A stretch of DNA of 44,928 nt from Ruminococcus sp. YE282 (GCA_900101355.1 FMUV01000018.1:1-44928); one strand, 5' to 3'; numbered from the stretch's first letter, positions 33,333 to 43,523 are shown. Program-made: numbers and translations. The notes: generated by a model from the sequence alone, not told the origin.

Positions 33333-35216
33333 TTAGTTTGCAAGCATTTTCTGGATAAGTGTTGCATCAATAATTGTTACAACGCCGTCCTTGTTTACAT
33401 CAGCAGCTTCAAGTTTTACGGAGCTGAAATTCTTGAACTGAGCAAGATACTTCTGGAGATAAGTTGCATCAAGGATTGTTACAACGCCGTCACCGTCAAC
33501 ATCGCCAAGAACTACACCTGGTTCAGCCGGTGATGTAGTTACAGGAGCTGTTGTTGCCGGAGCTGTTGTTGGAACAGGAGTTGTTGGTTTAACAGTAGTC
33601 TCAGGTGGCATTGTGATAGGAGCTGTTGTTGTAGGAACGTCTCCGCTTACTACTGTGTAGTTATATGTTTTATTTACGGTGCTATTGTCAGAACCCTGAA
33701 CATAAACGTTTACAGTATATTTACCTGTGGTGTTCGGTGTGAACTTGTATGTACTGTTAAGTGTGTAGTAAGGTGTATTCTGAACCCCGTTTGGATCAGT
33801 TACAACATACTTATAGAAAAGAAGGTTTGTGCCGGTCTTACCGCCGCCTGCTTTTACTGAAACTGTTGTAGCAGTATTTACCTTGATAAAGCCAAGGTTT
33901 GCAGGAGTTACAGACTTAATTACCGGCTTTGCAAGTGAAGAATCATCTTCAACATTAAGATTAAGTGTACGGCTGTTTGTATTGCCTGCTCCATCCTTGA
34001 AATCAAATGTGATTACATACTTACCTGTTGTATTAGGAATCCAAGTTGTTGAAGCTGAACTGCTGAAGTTTGAAATAACAGAAGTTGCACCGCTTGGATT
34101 TGTTACTGAGAACTTGTAATAAACAGATGCGCTGTCTGAACTCTTTGCCTCTGCTGAAAGTGTTACTTCAACACCTGTATAAATTCCTGATGCAGGATCA
34201 GCTGTATATGACTTAACCTGGATTGGGCTTGTGTCATAAATACCTTCCCAAGTTCCCTTGCTGTTATTGTAATAATAACCGTTTTGAGCTGTAAGGTCAC
34301 CTGTCTGTGAAGCACCGCCATCATTAAAGATACAATTCTTGTATTCTTTAGAAGCCTGATAAATCCAGAAGCCGTCGCCGATGTTTGTCATCTTTGCACC
34401 AGGCCATGCTGCGTTGCTGTCAGTTGAGTCACTCCACATATAGCAGGTTGGATTTGACCAGTTTGCATCGTTCTTAAGATAAACAACTGTGCCGTCACCC
34501 GGTGTAATCGGTGTTGTAGGAGTTGTCTCAATCGGCTCGTCGCCGCCGGAGTATGCGGACCAAGAACCTGTGCTGTTATCATAAATATAACCGATTTTTG
34601 CGGTAAGGTCTTTTGTTTGTGAACCTCCGTTGTTGCTGAAAATGCAGTTTGAGAATGTCTTAGGAGCTGTATACTTATAAACATCCGAGCTAACCTTTGT
34701 CATTGCAACGCCCGGCCATGAACCGTTTGTATCAGATGTGCCGTTCCACATATAGCAGGATGGGTTTGACCAACCTGCAGAGTTCTTAAGATATACGGTG
34801 TAATTACCTGAAGGTTGCTCAGGAGATGTAGCTGCTGTTACATTCTGAGTTGTTGCAGCCTGAGAATAATCTGACCATGTACCTGCTGACAAATCATAGA
34901 TTTTTCCGTGACCTGCATAGCTAAGGTCTTTTGTCTGTGAAGAGCCGTTGTTGAAAATTACATTTTCATAATTTCCGTCAAGCTTGTAAGAATAAACGCT
35001 ATTACCTTCGCTTGTCATCTTAACGCCCGGCCAGCTTGTATTGCTGCTGTTACCTGTCCACATATAGCAATACAGAGTGGTCCAGCCGTTATTAGCTTTT
35101 ACATATACGGTGTCACCCGTAGCTGCAAACGCCTGAGCAGTTCCTGCACAAATAGCCGAAACTGCGAGTACCAAGCACAAAATTGTACTTAATACCTTGT
35201 GCTGAATTTTGATCAT
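33333..35216 (-). CDS. Starch-binding protein with three CBM26-like modules and dockerin
   Basis: A 627-residue secreted non-catalytic protein. The start is ATG 35216 (MIKIQHK), with GGAGGA 8 bp upstream. Signal peptide 1-32. Three tandem CBM26-like modules lie at 35-118, 138-222 and 242-326, each with the pattern NxxW, CYMW, WPGxxM and a closing GxW. Two Ig-like or Y_Y_Y-type beta domains (about 330-423 and 430-522), each ending in PNTTGKYxI/V, follow. A Thr/Pro linker (527-567) leads to a dockerin (571-626; DVDGDGVVTILDA and DVNKDGVVTIIDA). It would bind starch granules and anchor through a cohesin, like the starch-adherence (Sas) proteins of the R. bromii amylosome. It is not clearly one of the named proteins. 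Confidence 0.9.
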   Translation of the reverse strand: MIKIQHKVLSTILCLVLAVSAICAGTAQAFAATGDTVYVKANNGWTTLYCYMWTGNSSNTSWPGVKMTSEGNSVYSYKLDGNYENVIFNNGSSQTKDLSYAGHGKIYDLSAGTWSDYSQAATTQNVTAATSPEQPSGNYTVYLKNSAGWSNPSCYMWNGTSDTNGSWPGVAMTKVSSDVYKYTAPKTFSNCIFSNNGGSQTKDLTAKIGYIYDNSTGSWSAYSGGDEPIETTPTTPITPGDGTVVYLKNDANWSNPTCYMWSDSTDSNAAWPGAKMTNIGDGFWIYQASKEYKNCIFNDGGASQTGDLTAQNGYYYNNSKGTWEGIYDTSPIQVKSYTADPASGIYTGVEVTLSAEAKSSDSASVYYKFSVTNPSGATSVISNFSSSASTTWIPNTTGKYVITFDFKDGAGNTNSRTLNLNVEDDSSLAKPVIKSVTPANLGFIKVNTATTVSVKAGGGKTGTNLLFYKYVVTDPNGVQNTPYYTLNSTYKFTPNTTGKYTVNVYVQGSDNSTVNKTYNYTVVSGDVPTTTAPITMPPETTVKPTTPVPTTAPATTAPVTTSPAEPGVVLGDVDGDGVVTILDATYLQKYLAQFKNFSSVKLEAADVNKDGVVTIIDATLIQKMLAN

Positions 35217-35336
35217 AAGATATTCCTCCATTTTCATAGTATTAGACCATACTACAATATTACTCTATTATAATACAATATCTGCTAATTTCCTTTTTTC
35301 CGATAAAGAAAATAATCATTAATTTGCACGCCAAAA

Positions 35337-35357
35337 AAGCAGTGCACTATTTGTGCA
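35337..35357 (-). promoter_or_regulatory. Direct repeats TGCAC upstream of the CBM26-dockerin gene
   Basis: On the minus strand TGCACAAATA (35348-35357) and TGCACTGCTT (35337-35346) repeat with an 11-bp period, about 70 bp upstream of a TATAAT. The arrangement resembles the agrA repeats at 13670-13690. A shared regulator is possible; the match is short. Confidence 0.35.
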
Positions 35358-35463
35358 ACTTAAACAATAATAGGAATATAGTATTTTCATCGGTAAAATT
35401 AGAATTTTAGCACATTAAAAAAGCTGAAAAAACAATCATTTTATAATAGTAAACACTGAAATA

Positions 35464-36723
35464 TCATTTGATTTTATCCCAATATGCTTTAAAAGCCTGC
35501 TCGTTTTTATTATCGCCATATTTATAGTATACTCTGTCTTTAATAATGTCTGGCAAATATTGCTGATATGTATAATGATTAGGATAATCGTGAGGGTAGA
35601 TATAAAACTGACCTTTATTTTGATTGTCTTCGCCGTCATAATGCATATTTTGCAATTGTCTCGGCACCTGACCGATTTTTCCGTTTTGAACATCGTTTAC
35701 GGCACTGTTGATTGCGTTATAAGCAGAGTTTGATTTTGGCGCATTGCATACCATAACTACGGCATCTGCCAATGGTATTCTTGCCTCCGGCAATCCCACC
35801 GCCTGTGCTATGTCTACACACGACTTTACAATAGGAATTATCTGAGGATAAGCAAGTCCAACATCTTCGCAGGCACACACCATAAGTCTGCGGCACGCAC
35901 TTGGCAAATCACCTGCCTCAAGCAATCTTGCAAGGTAATGGAGAGCTGCATTTGCATCACTTCCACGCATACTTTTTTGATAGGCAGACACAATGTCGTA
36001 ATGCTCGTCACCGTTTTTGTCATATCGCATAGAACTTTTCTGCACAAGTTGTTCCACAGTTTCAAGCTTTATGCTGATAACTCCGTCAACTCTATCAGAA
36101 GCAATTGCGGAAAGTTCAAGTGTATTCATAGCCTTGCGAACATCTCCGCCGCAGCCTACTGCAATCTTGTGTGCGCAATCTTTTGGCAACTCAATTTTAA
36201 CACCCTGTTCATATTCAAGCATAGCGGCGGCACGAAAAACAGCTTTTTGGATTTCTTCGGGCGGAACGGATTTAAACTCAAACACGGTTGAACGGCTTAG
36301 AATTGCATTATATACATAGAAATATGGGTTTTCCGTGGTAGCTGCAATAAGAGTAATACTGCCGTCCTCGATGTATTCCAATAATGTTTGCTGTTGTTTT
36401 TTGTTAAAATACTGAATTTCGTCAATATATAGCAAAATTCCGTTTATTCCCGAGAATGTGTCAAGCTGTGCAACTACCTCTTTAATGTCGGCAGTTGAAG
36501 CGTTGGTTCCGTTAAGCTTTTTAAATGTTTTGTTGGTTTTATGTGCAATATAATTTGCAAGCGTGGTCTTGCCGACGCCTGACGGTCCGTAAAATATCAG
36601 ATTTGGCACTTCTCCGCTTTCTATAATTCTACGCAGCGGTTTACCCTCTCCAAGCAAATGTTTTTGTCCGACAATATCGTCAAGGTCAGTAGGTCTGAAT
36701 CTGTCAGCCAAAGGTTTATTCAT
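35464..36723 (-). CDS. rarA: RarA (MgsA) replication-associated AAA ATPase
   Basis: A 419-residue clamp-loader-like ATPase acting at stalled replication forks. The start MNKPLADRFRPTDLDDIVGQ is typical. Walker A GPSGVGKT (46-53), Walker B LLYIDEIQYF (Asp101, Glu102), sensor 1 in LIAATTENPY, and an arginine-finger region follow; the C-terminal half (about 190-410) matches the tetramerisation domain, ending in the conserved YPHDYPNHYTYQQYLPD. Length is normal. It is separated from glyA upstream by a terminator. Confidence 0.93.
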   Translation of the reverse strand: MNKPLADRFRPTDLDDIVGQKHLLGEGKPLRRIIESGEVPNLIFYGPSGVGKTTLANYIAHKTNKTFKKLNGTNASTADIKEVVAQLDTFSGINGILLYIDEIQYFNKKQQQTLLEYIEDGSITLIAATTENPYFYVYNAILSRSTVFEFKSVPPEEIQKAVFRAAAMLEYEQGVKIELPKDCAHKIAVGCGGDVRKAMNTLELSAIASDRVDGVISIKLETVEQLVQKSSMRYDKNGDEHYDIVSAYQKSMRGSDANAALHYLARLLEAGDLPSACRRLMVCACEDVGLAYPQIIPIVKSCVDIAQAVGLPEARIPLADAVVMVCNAPKSNSAYNAINSAVNDVQNGKIGQVPRQLQNMHYDGEDNQNKGQFYIYPHDYPNHYTYQQYLPDIIKDRVYYKYGDNKNEQAFKAYWDKIK

Positions 36724-36745
36724 TAAAATTACCTCGGTTAAAACA

Positions 36746-36768
36746 ACGGGCGAACAAAGTCCGCCCGT
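36746..36768 (-). terminator. Terminator after glyA
   Basis: A 7-bp stem (acgggcg/cgcccgt) with a 9-nt loop and a weak T-rich tail on the minus strand, 25 bp after the glyA stop. Confidence 0.7.
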
Positions 36769-36792
36769 AAATTATTATTAAAATATAATTGA

Positions 36793-38049
36793 TTATTCGT
36801 ACAAAGGATACTTTTTGCAGATAGCTTCAACACCTGCTCTTACTTTGTCACGGCTGTTCTCATAATCGTTAAGAACAAGTGTGATGTACTCGGCAATCAA
36901 GTCCATATCCTCTTCATTCAATCCTCTTGTGGTGACTGCGGCTGTACCGATTCTTACGCCGCTTGTAACAAACGGTGAACGCGGTTCGCCCGGAATTGTA
37001 TTCTTGTTTACAGTGATATAGCAATCATCAAGACGAGCTTCAAGCTCCTTACCTGTAACATCTGTGTCACGAAGGTCCATAAGAAGAACGTGGTTATCTG
37101 TGCCGCCTGATACAAGCTTGTTGCCTCTTTTGAGGAGTCCCTCGGCAAGTGCTTTACAATTTGATACAATTTTTGCACCGTATTCCTTAAACTCAGGCTT
37201 AAGTGCTTCACCAAAGCAAATTGCCTTTGCAGCAATAATGTGCATAAGCGGGCCACCCTGTGTGCCCGGGAAGATTGCCTTATCAATCTGCTTTGCAAAC
37301 TCTTCACGGCAAAGAATAAGACCGCCGCGAGGACCTCTGAGAGTTTTGTGGGTTGTTGTTGTAACAAACTCACAATACGGAACAGGGTTAGGATGAACAC
37401 CTGCAGCAACAAGACCTGCAATGTGAGCCATATCTACCATAAGATAAGCTCCGACTGAGTCTGCAATTTCACGAAGCTTTGCAAAATCAATGATTCTCGG
37501 ATAAGCGGAAGCACCTGCAACTATAAGCTTAGGCTTGCACTCTTTTGCAATTTCAAGAACCTTATCATAGTCAATTCTGTGAGTTACGCTGTCAACGCCG
37601 TAAGGAACAAAATTGAAATACTTACCTGAAATATTAACAGGAGAACCGTGTGTAAGATGTCCGCCCTCGGTAAGGTTCATACCCATTACAGTGTCTCCAG
37701 GTTCAAGCATTGCAAAATATACCGCAGTGTTAGCCTGAGCACCTGAGTGTGGCTGAACGTTTGCGTGTTCTGCGCCAAACAACTCACAAGCACGCTTGCG
37801 GGCAATTTCTTCAACAACATCAACATATTCGCAACCGCCGTAATAACGCTTTCCCGGATAACCCTCAGCGTATTTATTGGTAAGGTGGCTTCCCATTGCT
37901 GCCATTACAGCAGGAGAAACGATATTTTCACTTGCAATAAGCTCAAGATTTCTGCGCTGTCTTTTAAGCTCATTTTCCATTGCTTCTCCGATTGTCGGGT
38001 CATAATCCTTAAGATAATCAAGTCCGATGATATTAGGTAATTCGCTCAT
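36793..38049 (-). CDS. glyA: Serine hydroxymethyltransferase
   Basis: A 418-residue PLP enzyme that interconverts serine and glycine with tetrahydrofolate, the main one-carbon supply. The N-terminal motif [15 protein letters not shown] is diagnostic; the PLP lysine is Lys235 in [14 protein letters not shown], and [12 protein letters not shown] (206-217) is intact. Full length for the family. ATG is preceded by AAGGGGAAG. Housekeeping gene in the cytosol; upstream lies dusB, 47 bp away on the same strand. Confidence 0.97.
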   Translation of the reverse strand: MSELPNIIGLDYLKDYDPTIGEAMENELKRQRRNLELIASENIVSPAVMAAMGSHLTNKYAEGYPGKRYYGGCEYVDVVEEIARKRACELFGAEHANVQPHSGAQANTAVYFAMLEPGDTVMGMNLTEGGHLTHGSPVNISGKYFNFVPYGVDSVTHRIDYDKVLEIAKECKPKLIVAGASAYPRIIDFAKLREIADSVGAYLMVDMAHIAGLVAAGVHPNPVPYCEFVTTTTHKTLRGPRGGLILCREEFAKQIDKAIFPGTQGGPLMHIIAAKAICFGEALKPEFKEYGAKIVSNCKALAEGLLKRGNKLVSGGTDNHVLLMDLRDTDVTGKELEARLDDCYITVNKNTIPGEPRSPFVTSGVRIGTAAVTTRGLNEEDMDLIAEYITLVLNDYENSRDKVRAGVEAICKKYPLYE

Positions 38050-38095
38050 ATTATAACTTCCCCTTATATAAATTTTACGGCTGACGCCTATATAA

Positions 38096-39079
38096 TCAGT
38101 ACGCTTCAGAGCATTGCAAAGCTCTTTCTCTTAACACGTACAAATCTTCAAGTGTTGAAATTTTTCCTGCTTCATTTCTCAGGGCAGCAGCCCCTCTGAC
38201 TCCCTTAAAATACCCCACAACAAGCTTTCGAGCCTGCAAAAGTGCCATATGCTCGCCCTTGTATTCGACCATTTTGGAGATGTGCTGAACCATCACATCA
38301 AGTTTTTCTTCAAGCGTTGGAAAAACAAGCGGTTTTTCGGGGTTTTCAAGAAATGAATTTATCTGAGAAAATATCCACGGATTGCCAAGCGTTGCCCTGC
38401 CAACCATAACAAGTTCGCAGCCCGTGTAATCCATAATCTCTTTTGCTTTTTGGGCGGAGTCTATGTCTCCGTTTGCAATAACAGGAATTTTAACCGAATC
38501 GTGAACATTCTTTATAATGTCATAATCCACGGACGGTTTATAATACTGCATCCTTGTTCTTCCGTGAACAGTAATTGCGGCAGCGCCGGCTTGTTCACAT
38601 ATTTTTGCAACCTCAACGGAATTAACGCTGTCATCATCCCAGCCCTTACGGATTTTTACGGTAACAGGTACGTTACTTACTTTTACTACGGCATTTACAA
38701 TCTCTCCGCAAAGCTGCGGATTTCTCATAAGTGCCGCTCCGCTTCCGGCAGAGCTGATTTTCGGGGCGGGACACCCCATATTTATATCAATTATATCGGG
38801 ATTTTGTTTCATTGCAGACTTTGCAGCCAAAGCCATACATTCAGGCTCGCCGCCAAAAATCTGTATTCCGCAGGGACGTTCAGACTCCGAAATTTCCATA
38901 AGCTCTTCGCTCTTTTTATTATTAAATGAAAGAGCCTTTGAGCTTACCATCTCACTCACGCAGTAACCTGCGCCGAATTGTCTGCAAAGTTCCCTGTATG
39001 CCCTGTCGCTCACTCCTGCCATTGGAGCAAGAAACGCAGGCGACTTAAACTCTACATTTCTTATTTTTGTAACTTTCAT
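38096..39079 (-). CDS. dusB: tRNA-dihydrouridine synthase (DusB family)
   Basis: A 327-residue FMN enzyme that reduces uridines in tRNA D-loops. FMN-binding start [17 protein letters not shown]; active-site Cys103 in [11 protein letters not shown]; phosphate-binding GNGDI-like segment [18 protein letters not shown] near 195. Length is standard. Its ATG overlaps the stop of the small membrane protein gene by 4 bp, so both are translated from one message. Confidence 0.95.
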   Translation of the reverse strand: MKVTKIRNVEFKSPAFLAPMAGVSDRAYRELCRQFGAGYCVSEMVSSKALSFNNKKSEELMEISESERPCGIQIFGGEPECMALAAKSAMKQNPDIIDINMGCPAPKISSAGSGAALMRNPQLCGEIVNAVVKVSNVPVTVKIRKGWDDDSVNSVEVAKICEQAGAAAITVHGRTRMQYYKPSVDYDIIKNVHDSVKIPVIANGDIDSAQKAKEIMDYTGCELVMVGRATLGNPWIFSQINSFLENPEKPLVFPTLEEKLDVMVQHISKMVEYKGEHMALLQARKLVVGYFKGVRGAAALRNEAGKISTLEDLYVLRERALQCSEAY

Positions 39080-39615
39080 GCTTTGTTACCTGCGGAATGC
39101 TTTTTGTCGAACTTTGTGCTTAAAAGCATTATAACTATTACAAGTATTCCTACTCCGACGCACGCCCAAGAAACCAGTCCGGCAACATAGTTAGTTGAAT
39201 ACATCTTTGAACTTACGGTTTTAGGAACTGTCGGAGCAACAAATTCAGTGGTAGCGGTCTGTTCGGATTCATTTGAATTTACATTTTCAGTCTGCTGAAC
39301 TTGTTCTGTATCCTGTTGCTCTCGGGTTTCCTCGGGTGTATCTTCCGTTTCAGGCTGAACATATTCCGTTGTCTGAGGTTCAACGTACTCGGTATCAGGC
39401 GGAACATATTCAGTTGCAGGTTCTACGTATTCTGTGGCAGGTTCAGTTTCCTGCTGATACGGTGCTTGGGTTGCAACGCCCACATACTCACCGGTTTCAT
39501 CATCATATCCGTCACCGTCATTGTCTGCGGCAAAAGCCGATAACGAACAAAACACGGCAATCATCAAAGCAGCAATAAGGCAAATTGCCTTTTGCATTAA
39601 ATTATTAATCTTCAT
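39076..39615 (-). CDS. Small secreted membrane-anchored protein with EYVxP repeats
   Basis: A 179-residue protein starting at ATG 39615 (MKINNLMQKA), with GGAG about 7 bp upstream; longer in-frame starts lack a ribosome site. Signal peptide 1-29. It begins with a calcium-loop-like DNDGDGYDDETGEY, followed by proline/threonine/glutamate-rich repeats (ATEYVEPATEYVPPDTEYVE) and a Gln/Glu-rich spacer. One transmembrane segment lies near the C-terminus (about 144-167), with a short basic cytosolic tail. It looks like a surface stalk anchored by its C-terminus. It overlaps dusB by 4 bp. I do not recognise a family. Confidence 0.7.
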   Translation of the reverse strand: MKINNLMQKAICLIAALMIAVFCSLSAFAADNDGDGYDDETGEYVGVATQAPYQQETEPATEYVEPATEYVPPDTEYVEPQTTEYVQPETEDTPEETREQQDTEQVQQTENVNSNESEQTATTEFVAPTVPKTVSSKMYSTNYVAGLVSWACVGVGILVIVIMLLSTKFDKKHSAGNKA

Positions 39616-39707
39616 ACCCATACTCCGATATAAATATTTTGGCGTATATATTAAGATTATATCAAATAGGAGTATTTTTTGCAAGTTTTTTGACAATATT
39701 CCGAGTA

Positions 39708-40814
39708 TTATTCTCCAAGCACATTGTAAAGAACGTTTGCAAGCAGCTGAGCCGTATACTCTACCTCATCAATTGAGTTTGCATCTGTACCAATCTCAAT
39801 AAGAAGCGAACCGTCGCACACATATTCATTGTATGCAAAAAAGTCAAAGCTCATAGGTCTTGTCATCCCCGGATACATAGTTTCTGCCGTATTCTGAATT
39901 TTAAGTGCAAAGTTCAAATTGTTCTGCCAATTTTCAAAACCTCTTTCATTATATATGTCGCAACCTGACAAAACCATTATCTGCGCCGCTTTTTTATCAT
40001 CATATGTAAATACCGTTTTTACTTTGCAATCATCTGTTCCGAGTGCGTCTCTGTGTATATCAAGCACTACCTTTATATCACTGTATTCCGACATATCGCT
40101 CTGAACCGTTTGAACGCTTCTGTCGTATGAACCGTTATAGGTAGAGTCATGAACCGTTTTATCGTGTAAGGTTTTTATTCCCTTTTTATTAAGGGTATCC
40201 GCAATCACGTTACCGACTGCAACAACGTTAAAATCCTCGTTTTGTGTGCGTGAATAAAAGCTGTCGTAAAAATAATCAACATCTTCGTCCATATATCCCT
40301 CGCTTGTATGCGTATGATATATAAGAACCTGAGGCGAATCGGAGTTTTCTTTTACTTTAAAGGTAAGCGGTGTTTTTAAAATTGATTCAAAATCAAAGTC
40401 AAGCCCGGTTTTATTTTTGACAAAACAATTCTCAACCTGCGTGCCGTCTGCACCGATTGTTTTTTCTGCAATGGAATACTTTTCTTCCCCTGTGTGGTCT
40501 GCAAAAGAATCATAGTAATTGGACTTATCACGATTTGATTTATCAACGGGTTTATAGCTTTCTTCATTGGTTTTCTTTCCCGCAGACGGTGTAACCGAAG
40601 AAGTATCAGGTTCGGTAGCAACAGTTTCTTCTTTATTATCCGAAAGCCTGTATTCCCCGTCTGCAAGTGTAAAAACGGCAGCAGCAAGAGCCGCAGAATT
40701 TTGTGAGCCGAAGCACTCGGGCAATCGGCGAATCAAACAAAATACTGCGGTTATTACAATTGCAAATGAAGCAACAACTTTTAAAAATTTTGGAAATTTT
40801 CCTTTTCTTTTCAA
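39708..40814 (-). CDS. spoIIP: Stage II sporulation protein P
   Basis: A 368-residue membrane-anchored peptidoglycan hydrolase of the DMP complex, needed for engulfment of the forespore. A TTG start at 40814 is preceded by AGGTGA. One transmembrane segment is at about 13-30. A long low-complexity linker leads to an amidase_3-like domain with VLIYHTHTSEGY, LDIHRDAL, and LIEIGTDAN, the zinc ligands of the family. It lies directly downstream of gpr, the conserved gpr-spoIIP order in sporulating Firmicutes. Confidence 0.93.
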   Translation of the reverse strand: MKRKGKFPKFLKVVASFAIVITAVFCLIRRLPECFGSQNSAALAAAVFTLADGEYRLSDNKEETVATEPDTSSVTPSAGKKTNEESYKPVDKSNRDKSNYYDSFADHTGEEKYSIAEKTIGADGTQVENCFVKNKTGLDFDFESILKTPLTFKVKENSDSPQVLIYHTHTSEGYMDEDVDYFYDSFYSRTQNEDFNVVAVGNVIADTLNKKGIKTLHDKTVHDSTYNGSYDRSVQTVQSDMSEYSDIKVVLDIHRDALGTDDCKVKTVFTYDDKKAAQIMVLSGCDIYNERGFENWQNNLNFALKIQNTAETMYPGMTRPMSFDFFAYNEYVCDGSLLIEIGTDANSIDEVEYTAQLLANVLYNVLGE

Positions 40815-40869
40815 AATATCACCTGCTTGATAAATTTATATGCAGATAGATTTTTTCTATGATTATCAA

Positions 40870-41745
40870 TTACATCAGCGAAACCAAATCGGCAAGTTCA
40901 AATTCATTTTGAATTGCAGCATTAAGGGCAAATCCAATAAGACGAGAAGCCCGTTCAGTGAGCAAGTCAATCTCACGAGGAGTAATTATCATTTGTCTGC
41001 CGTTTGGTTCTATGTGGTTTGTCTGTTCTGCGTGCAGTTTGCCCTTGGTCAAATCATTTGCAAAAGTTTGAACATCTACTACTGTAGGAACACCGATTGC
41101 AATCACAGGTACGCCGATAGTTTCCTTTGTGATTTTTGTTCTGTGATTACACACACCTGCGCCGGGGGAAATTCCTGTATCGCTGATTTGAAGTGTGCAG
41201 CCAAGGCGTTCAAGCCTGCGGGAAGCAAGAGCGTCAATTGCCACAACTGCATTAGGACGTATACGCTTTACCACGCTGAGAATATATTCCCCTGTTTCTA
41301 TGCCCGTTTGTCCGGTAACCCCTGTTTGCATAACCGCAACAGGGCGCAGTTTGTCGAGTCCTGTTGCCTTTGCTATCTCTCCTGTTATGTGTCGGGTTGC
41401 AAGCACACGTGAGCTTGTCTTTGGCCCGAGAGAATCGGGAGTAATCTCCATATTTCCCAAACCTACTACAAGCAAAAGTCCGTGCACTGGCAATAGACGT
41501 CTTATTTCAAGTCCGATTGTCTTTAGGCGATCGTCTGTTTCGGTAAAGTTATCAGTCAAAGACGGAAGTTCAATCGTGATGTATGTTCCTATTTCTTTGC
41601 CAAGCTCCTGCTTTGCCTTTTGATTTTTTACGGTCAACCTTGAAATTTCAAGGCCGTTTTCGCTGTAAGTCTTAAAATCAACACCGCTGATATGTTCTCC
41701 TGCAATTTCTCTTGCTTCAACGGCGAGGTCGGTTCTTAGCTGCAT
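40870..41745 (-). CDS. gpr: GPR germination endopeptidase
   Basis: A 291-residue protease that degrades small acid-soluble spore proteins at germination. The start MQLRTDLAVEAREIAG, with the RTDLA propeptide-cleavage context, is typical; VVGLGNMEITPDSLGPK, VMQTGVTGQTGIE and AIDALASRRLERLG are the most conserved blocks, and SPGAGVCNHR follows. Length is somewhat short compared with Bacillus (about 370) but normal for clostridial homologues. Forespore (sigma-G) control is expected, but no clear site was read. Confidence 0.95.
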   Translation of the reverse strand: MQLRTDLAVEAREIAGEHISGVDFKTYSENGLEISRLTVKNQKAKQELGKEIGTYITIELPSLTDNFTETDDRLKTIGLEIRRLLPVHGLLLVVGLGNMEITPDSLGPKTSSRVLATRHITGEIAKATGLDKLRPVAVMQTGVTGQTGIETGEYILSVVKRIRPNAVVAIDALASRRLERLGCTLQISDTGISPGAGVCNHRTKITKETIGVPVIAIGVPTVVDVQTFANDLTKGKLHAEQTNHIEPNGRQMIITPREIDLLTERASRLIGFALNAAIQNEFELADLVSLM

Positions 41746-41882
41746 AAGCTCAAATCCTTTTCATTATAAACTTACAATTATTATTGGCACAGGATAATTT
41801 TATATTCTTTACTTTCAAATCTAATTTTGATATAATAACTTATAATTAAAATATAATTATAAAAATTATTAGAGGTAATGCT

Positions 41883-43523
41883 ATGAAAATTAAAATATTT
41901 AAAGCTTCCGTGGCTGCTATCGCCGCAATTTGCTGCATTGCAGGCACGGCTTCAGTAGGAGTTACTGCTGCAGAAATAGACGAAAGTGAATTAGTATCTT
42001 ATAATTTAGATAACTCAGAAGATACCACAACTCCGTCTGAATCAGAACTGCCTGAAAGTTACAGCTCAAAAGATTTGGGATTTGTTACATCTGTAAAAAA
42101 ACAACCTTATAACGACTGCTGGGCGTTTGCCGGACTTGCTGCTCTTGAATCTAAACTGATGAAAAGCGGTTATAATATTGAGAGTATGTCTGAAAGCCAC
42201 CTAAACGCTTGGGCAACAACCCGCTCAAATAACAAAGGATGGATAAGAAATTACACAGGAGACGGATACGGTACAACCGCTTTGGGATACTTTACATCAT
42301 GGCAAGGCGGAGTTTTTGAAAGCGACGCAGGACAAATTGACGTAACAAAAGTTGAACACGGCGATGACGTTGCAACAGGTCTTGCAAAGTACGGCGTTAC
42401 AGGAATTGAATATCTTTCAAAGGATAATCCCGAGGAAATAAAACATGCAATTATGGAAGACGGCGGAGTTTATTCGGCATATGCACACGCACCCGCATGT
42501 CTGTCTGACGACAGAACAGCATATTACATGCCAAGCGCATATATTTCAGGATATACAGGTCACGCAATTGAGGTAGTCGGCTGGGACGATAATTACTCAG
42601 TTGACAACTTTAAAACTCCTCTGAACATAAAGCCAAATAATCCCGGTGCATGGCTCATCAAAAACAGCTGGGGCAACAACAATTCGCTCGGCGGATATTT
42701 TTGGATGTCATACGAAGATAAATTCATATTTGCAACAAAATACAGACCATCATATTCAATTAAATCCGTTCAGCCGATCAACGATAATACTAAACTTTAT
42801 CAAAATGAAATTGACGGTGCAACATATGAGTTTTCATATATTAACAGCGACAGTGTTACATACTTGAATAAATTTGATTTTTCAGACGGTTATAATACGC
42901 TTGACAAAGTCATATTTAAGTCTGAAAGTCTTAATTCCGATTACTCAATTTATTATGTTCCGACAGATAACGGCACACCAACAGCAAATACAGACGACTG
43001 GACTAAACTTTACAGCGGAAGCGTTGATTACAAAGGCTACATTTGCGCAGATATAGATGACTATACTCTTCACGAGGGGTCGGGCTCTATTGCAGTAACC
43101 ATTGACAGTTCAAACGCTGACAATAACGCAAATGCATCTATCGGAGTTTGTGAATGGCTAAAAAATACAAGTTCAAAAAACTATGTGTTTATTAATGATT
43201 CAAAATACGGCGACAGTTATATTTATTACAACAATACAATGACAGACGCGATGGACTGGTATAAAACAAACAACGATGATGAACTCGGAGGAACATTTGT
43301 TATCAAGGCTGTCACTACAAAACCCGAAACTCCCCTTATAGGCGACGTTGACCTGAACGGAGTAGTTGATATTAGAGATACGACTGCAATCCAAAAATAC
43401 ATTGCAAACATAGTTCAGCTTGATGAAAAGGCAATGCTGAATGCGGATTTTAATGCGGACGGCAGAGTTGATATAACCGACGCAACCACTATTCAGCAAT
43501 ATCTTGCAAAAAATGATGATTAA
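41883..43523 (+). CDS. Secreted papain-family (C1) cysteine protease with dockerin
   Basis: A 546-residue extracellular protease. Signal peptide 1-30. Catalytic Cys79 lies in YNDCWAFAGLAALES, His227 in YTGHAIEVVGWDD, and Asn261 in IKNSWG, a complete papain triad plus the glutamine-region QPYNDCW. A beta-rich domain (about 300-480) follows, and a dockerin (about 488-544; DVDLNGVVDIRDT and DFNADGRVDITDA). A dockerin on a protease suggests it works within the cellulosome/amylosome, processing scaffoldin or enzyme precursors or attacking protein around starch granules. It stands alone, with AGAGG before the ATG and a terminator after the stop. Confidence 0.92.
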   Translation: MKIKIFKASVAAIAAICCIAGTASVGVTAAEIDESELVSYNLDNSEDTTTPSESELPESYSSKDLGFVTSVKKQPYNDCWAFAGLAALESKLMKSGYNIESMSESHLNAWATTRSNNKGWIRNYTGDGYGTTALGYFTSWQGGVFESDAGQIDVTKVEHGDDVATGLAKYGVTGIEYLSKDNPEEIKHAIMEDGGVYSAYAHAPACLSDDRTAYYMPSAYISGYTGHAIEVVGWDDNYSVDNFKTPLNIKPNNPGAWLIKNSWGNNNSLGGYFWMSYEDKFIFATKYRPSYSIKSVQPINDNTKLYQNEIDGATYEFSYINSDSVTYLNKFDFSDGYNTLDKVIFKSESLNSDYSIYYVPTDNGTPTANTDDWTKLYSGSVDYKGYICADIDDYTLHEGSGSIAVTIDSSNADNNANASIGVCEWLKNTSSKNYVFINDSKYGDSYIYYNNTMTDAMDWYKTNNDDELGGTFVIKAVTTKPETPLIGDVDLNGVVDIRDTTAIQKYIANIVQLDEKAMLNADFNADGRVDITDATTIQQYLAKNDD

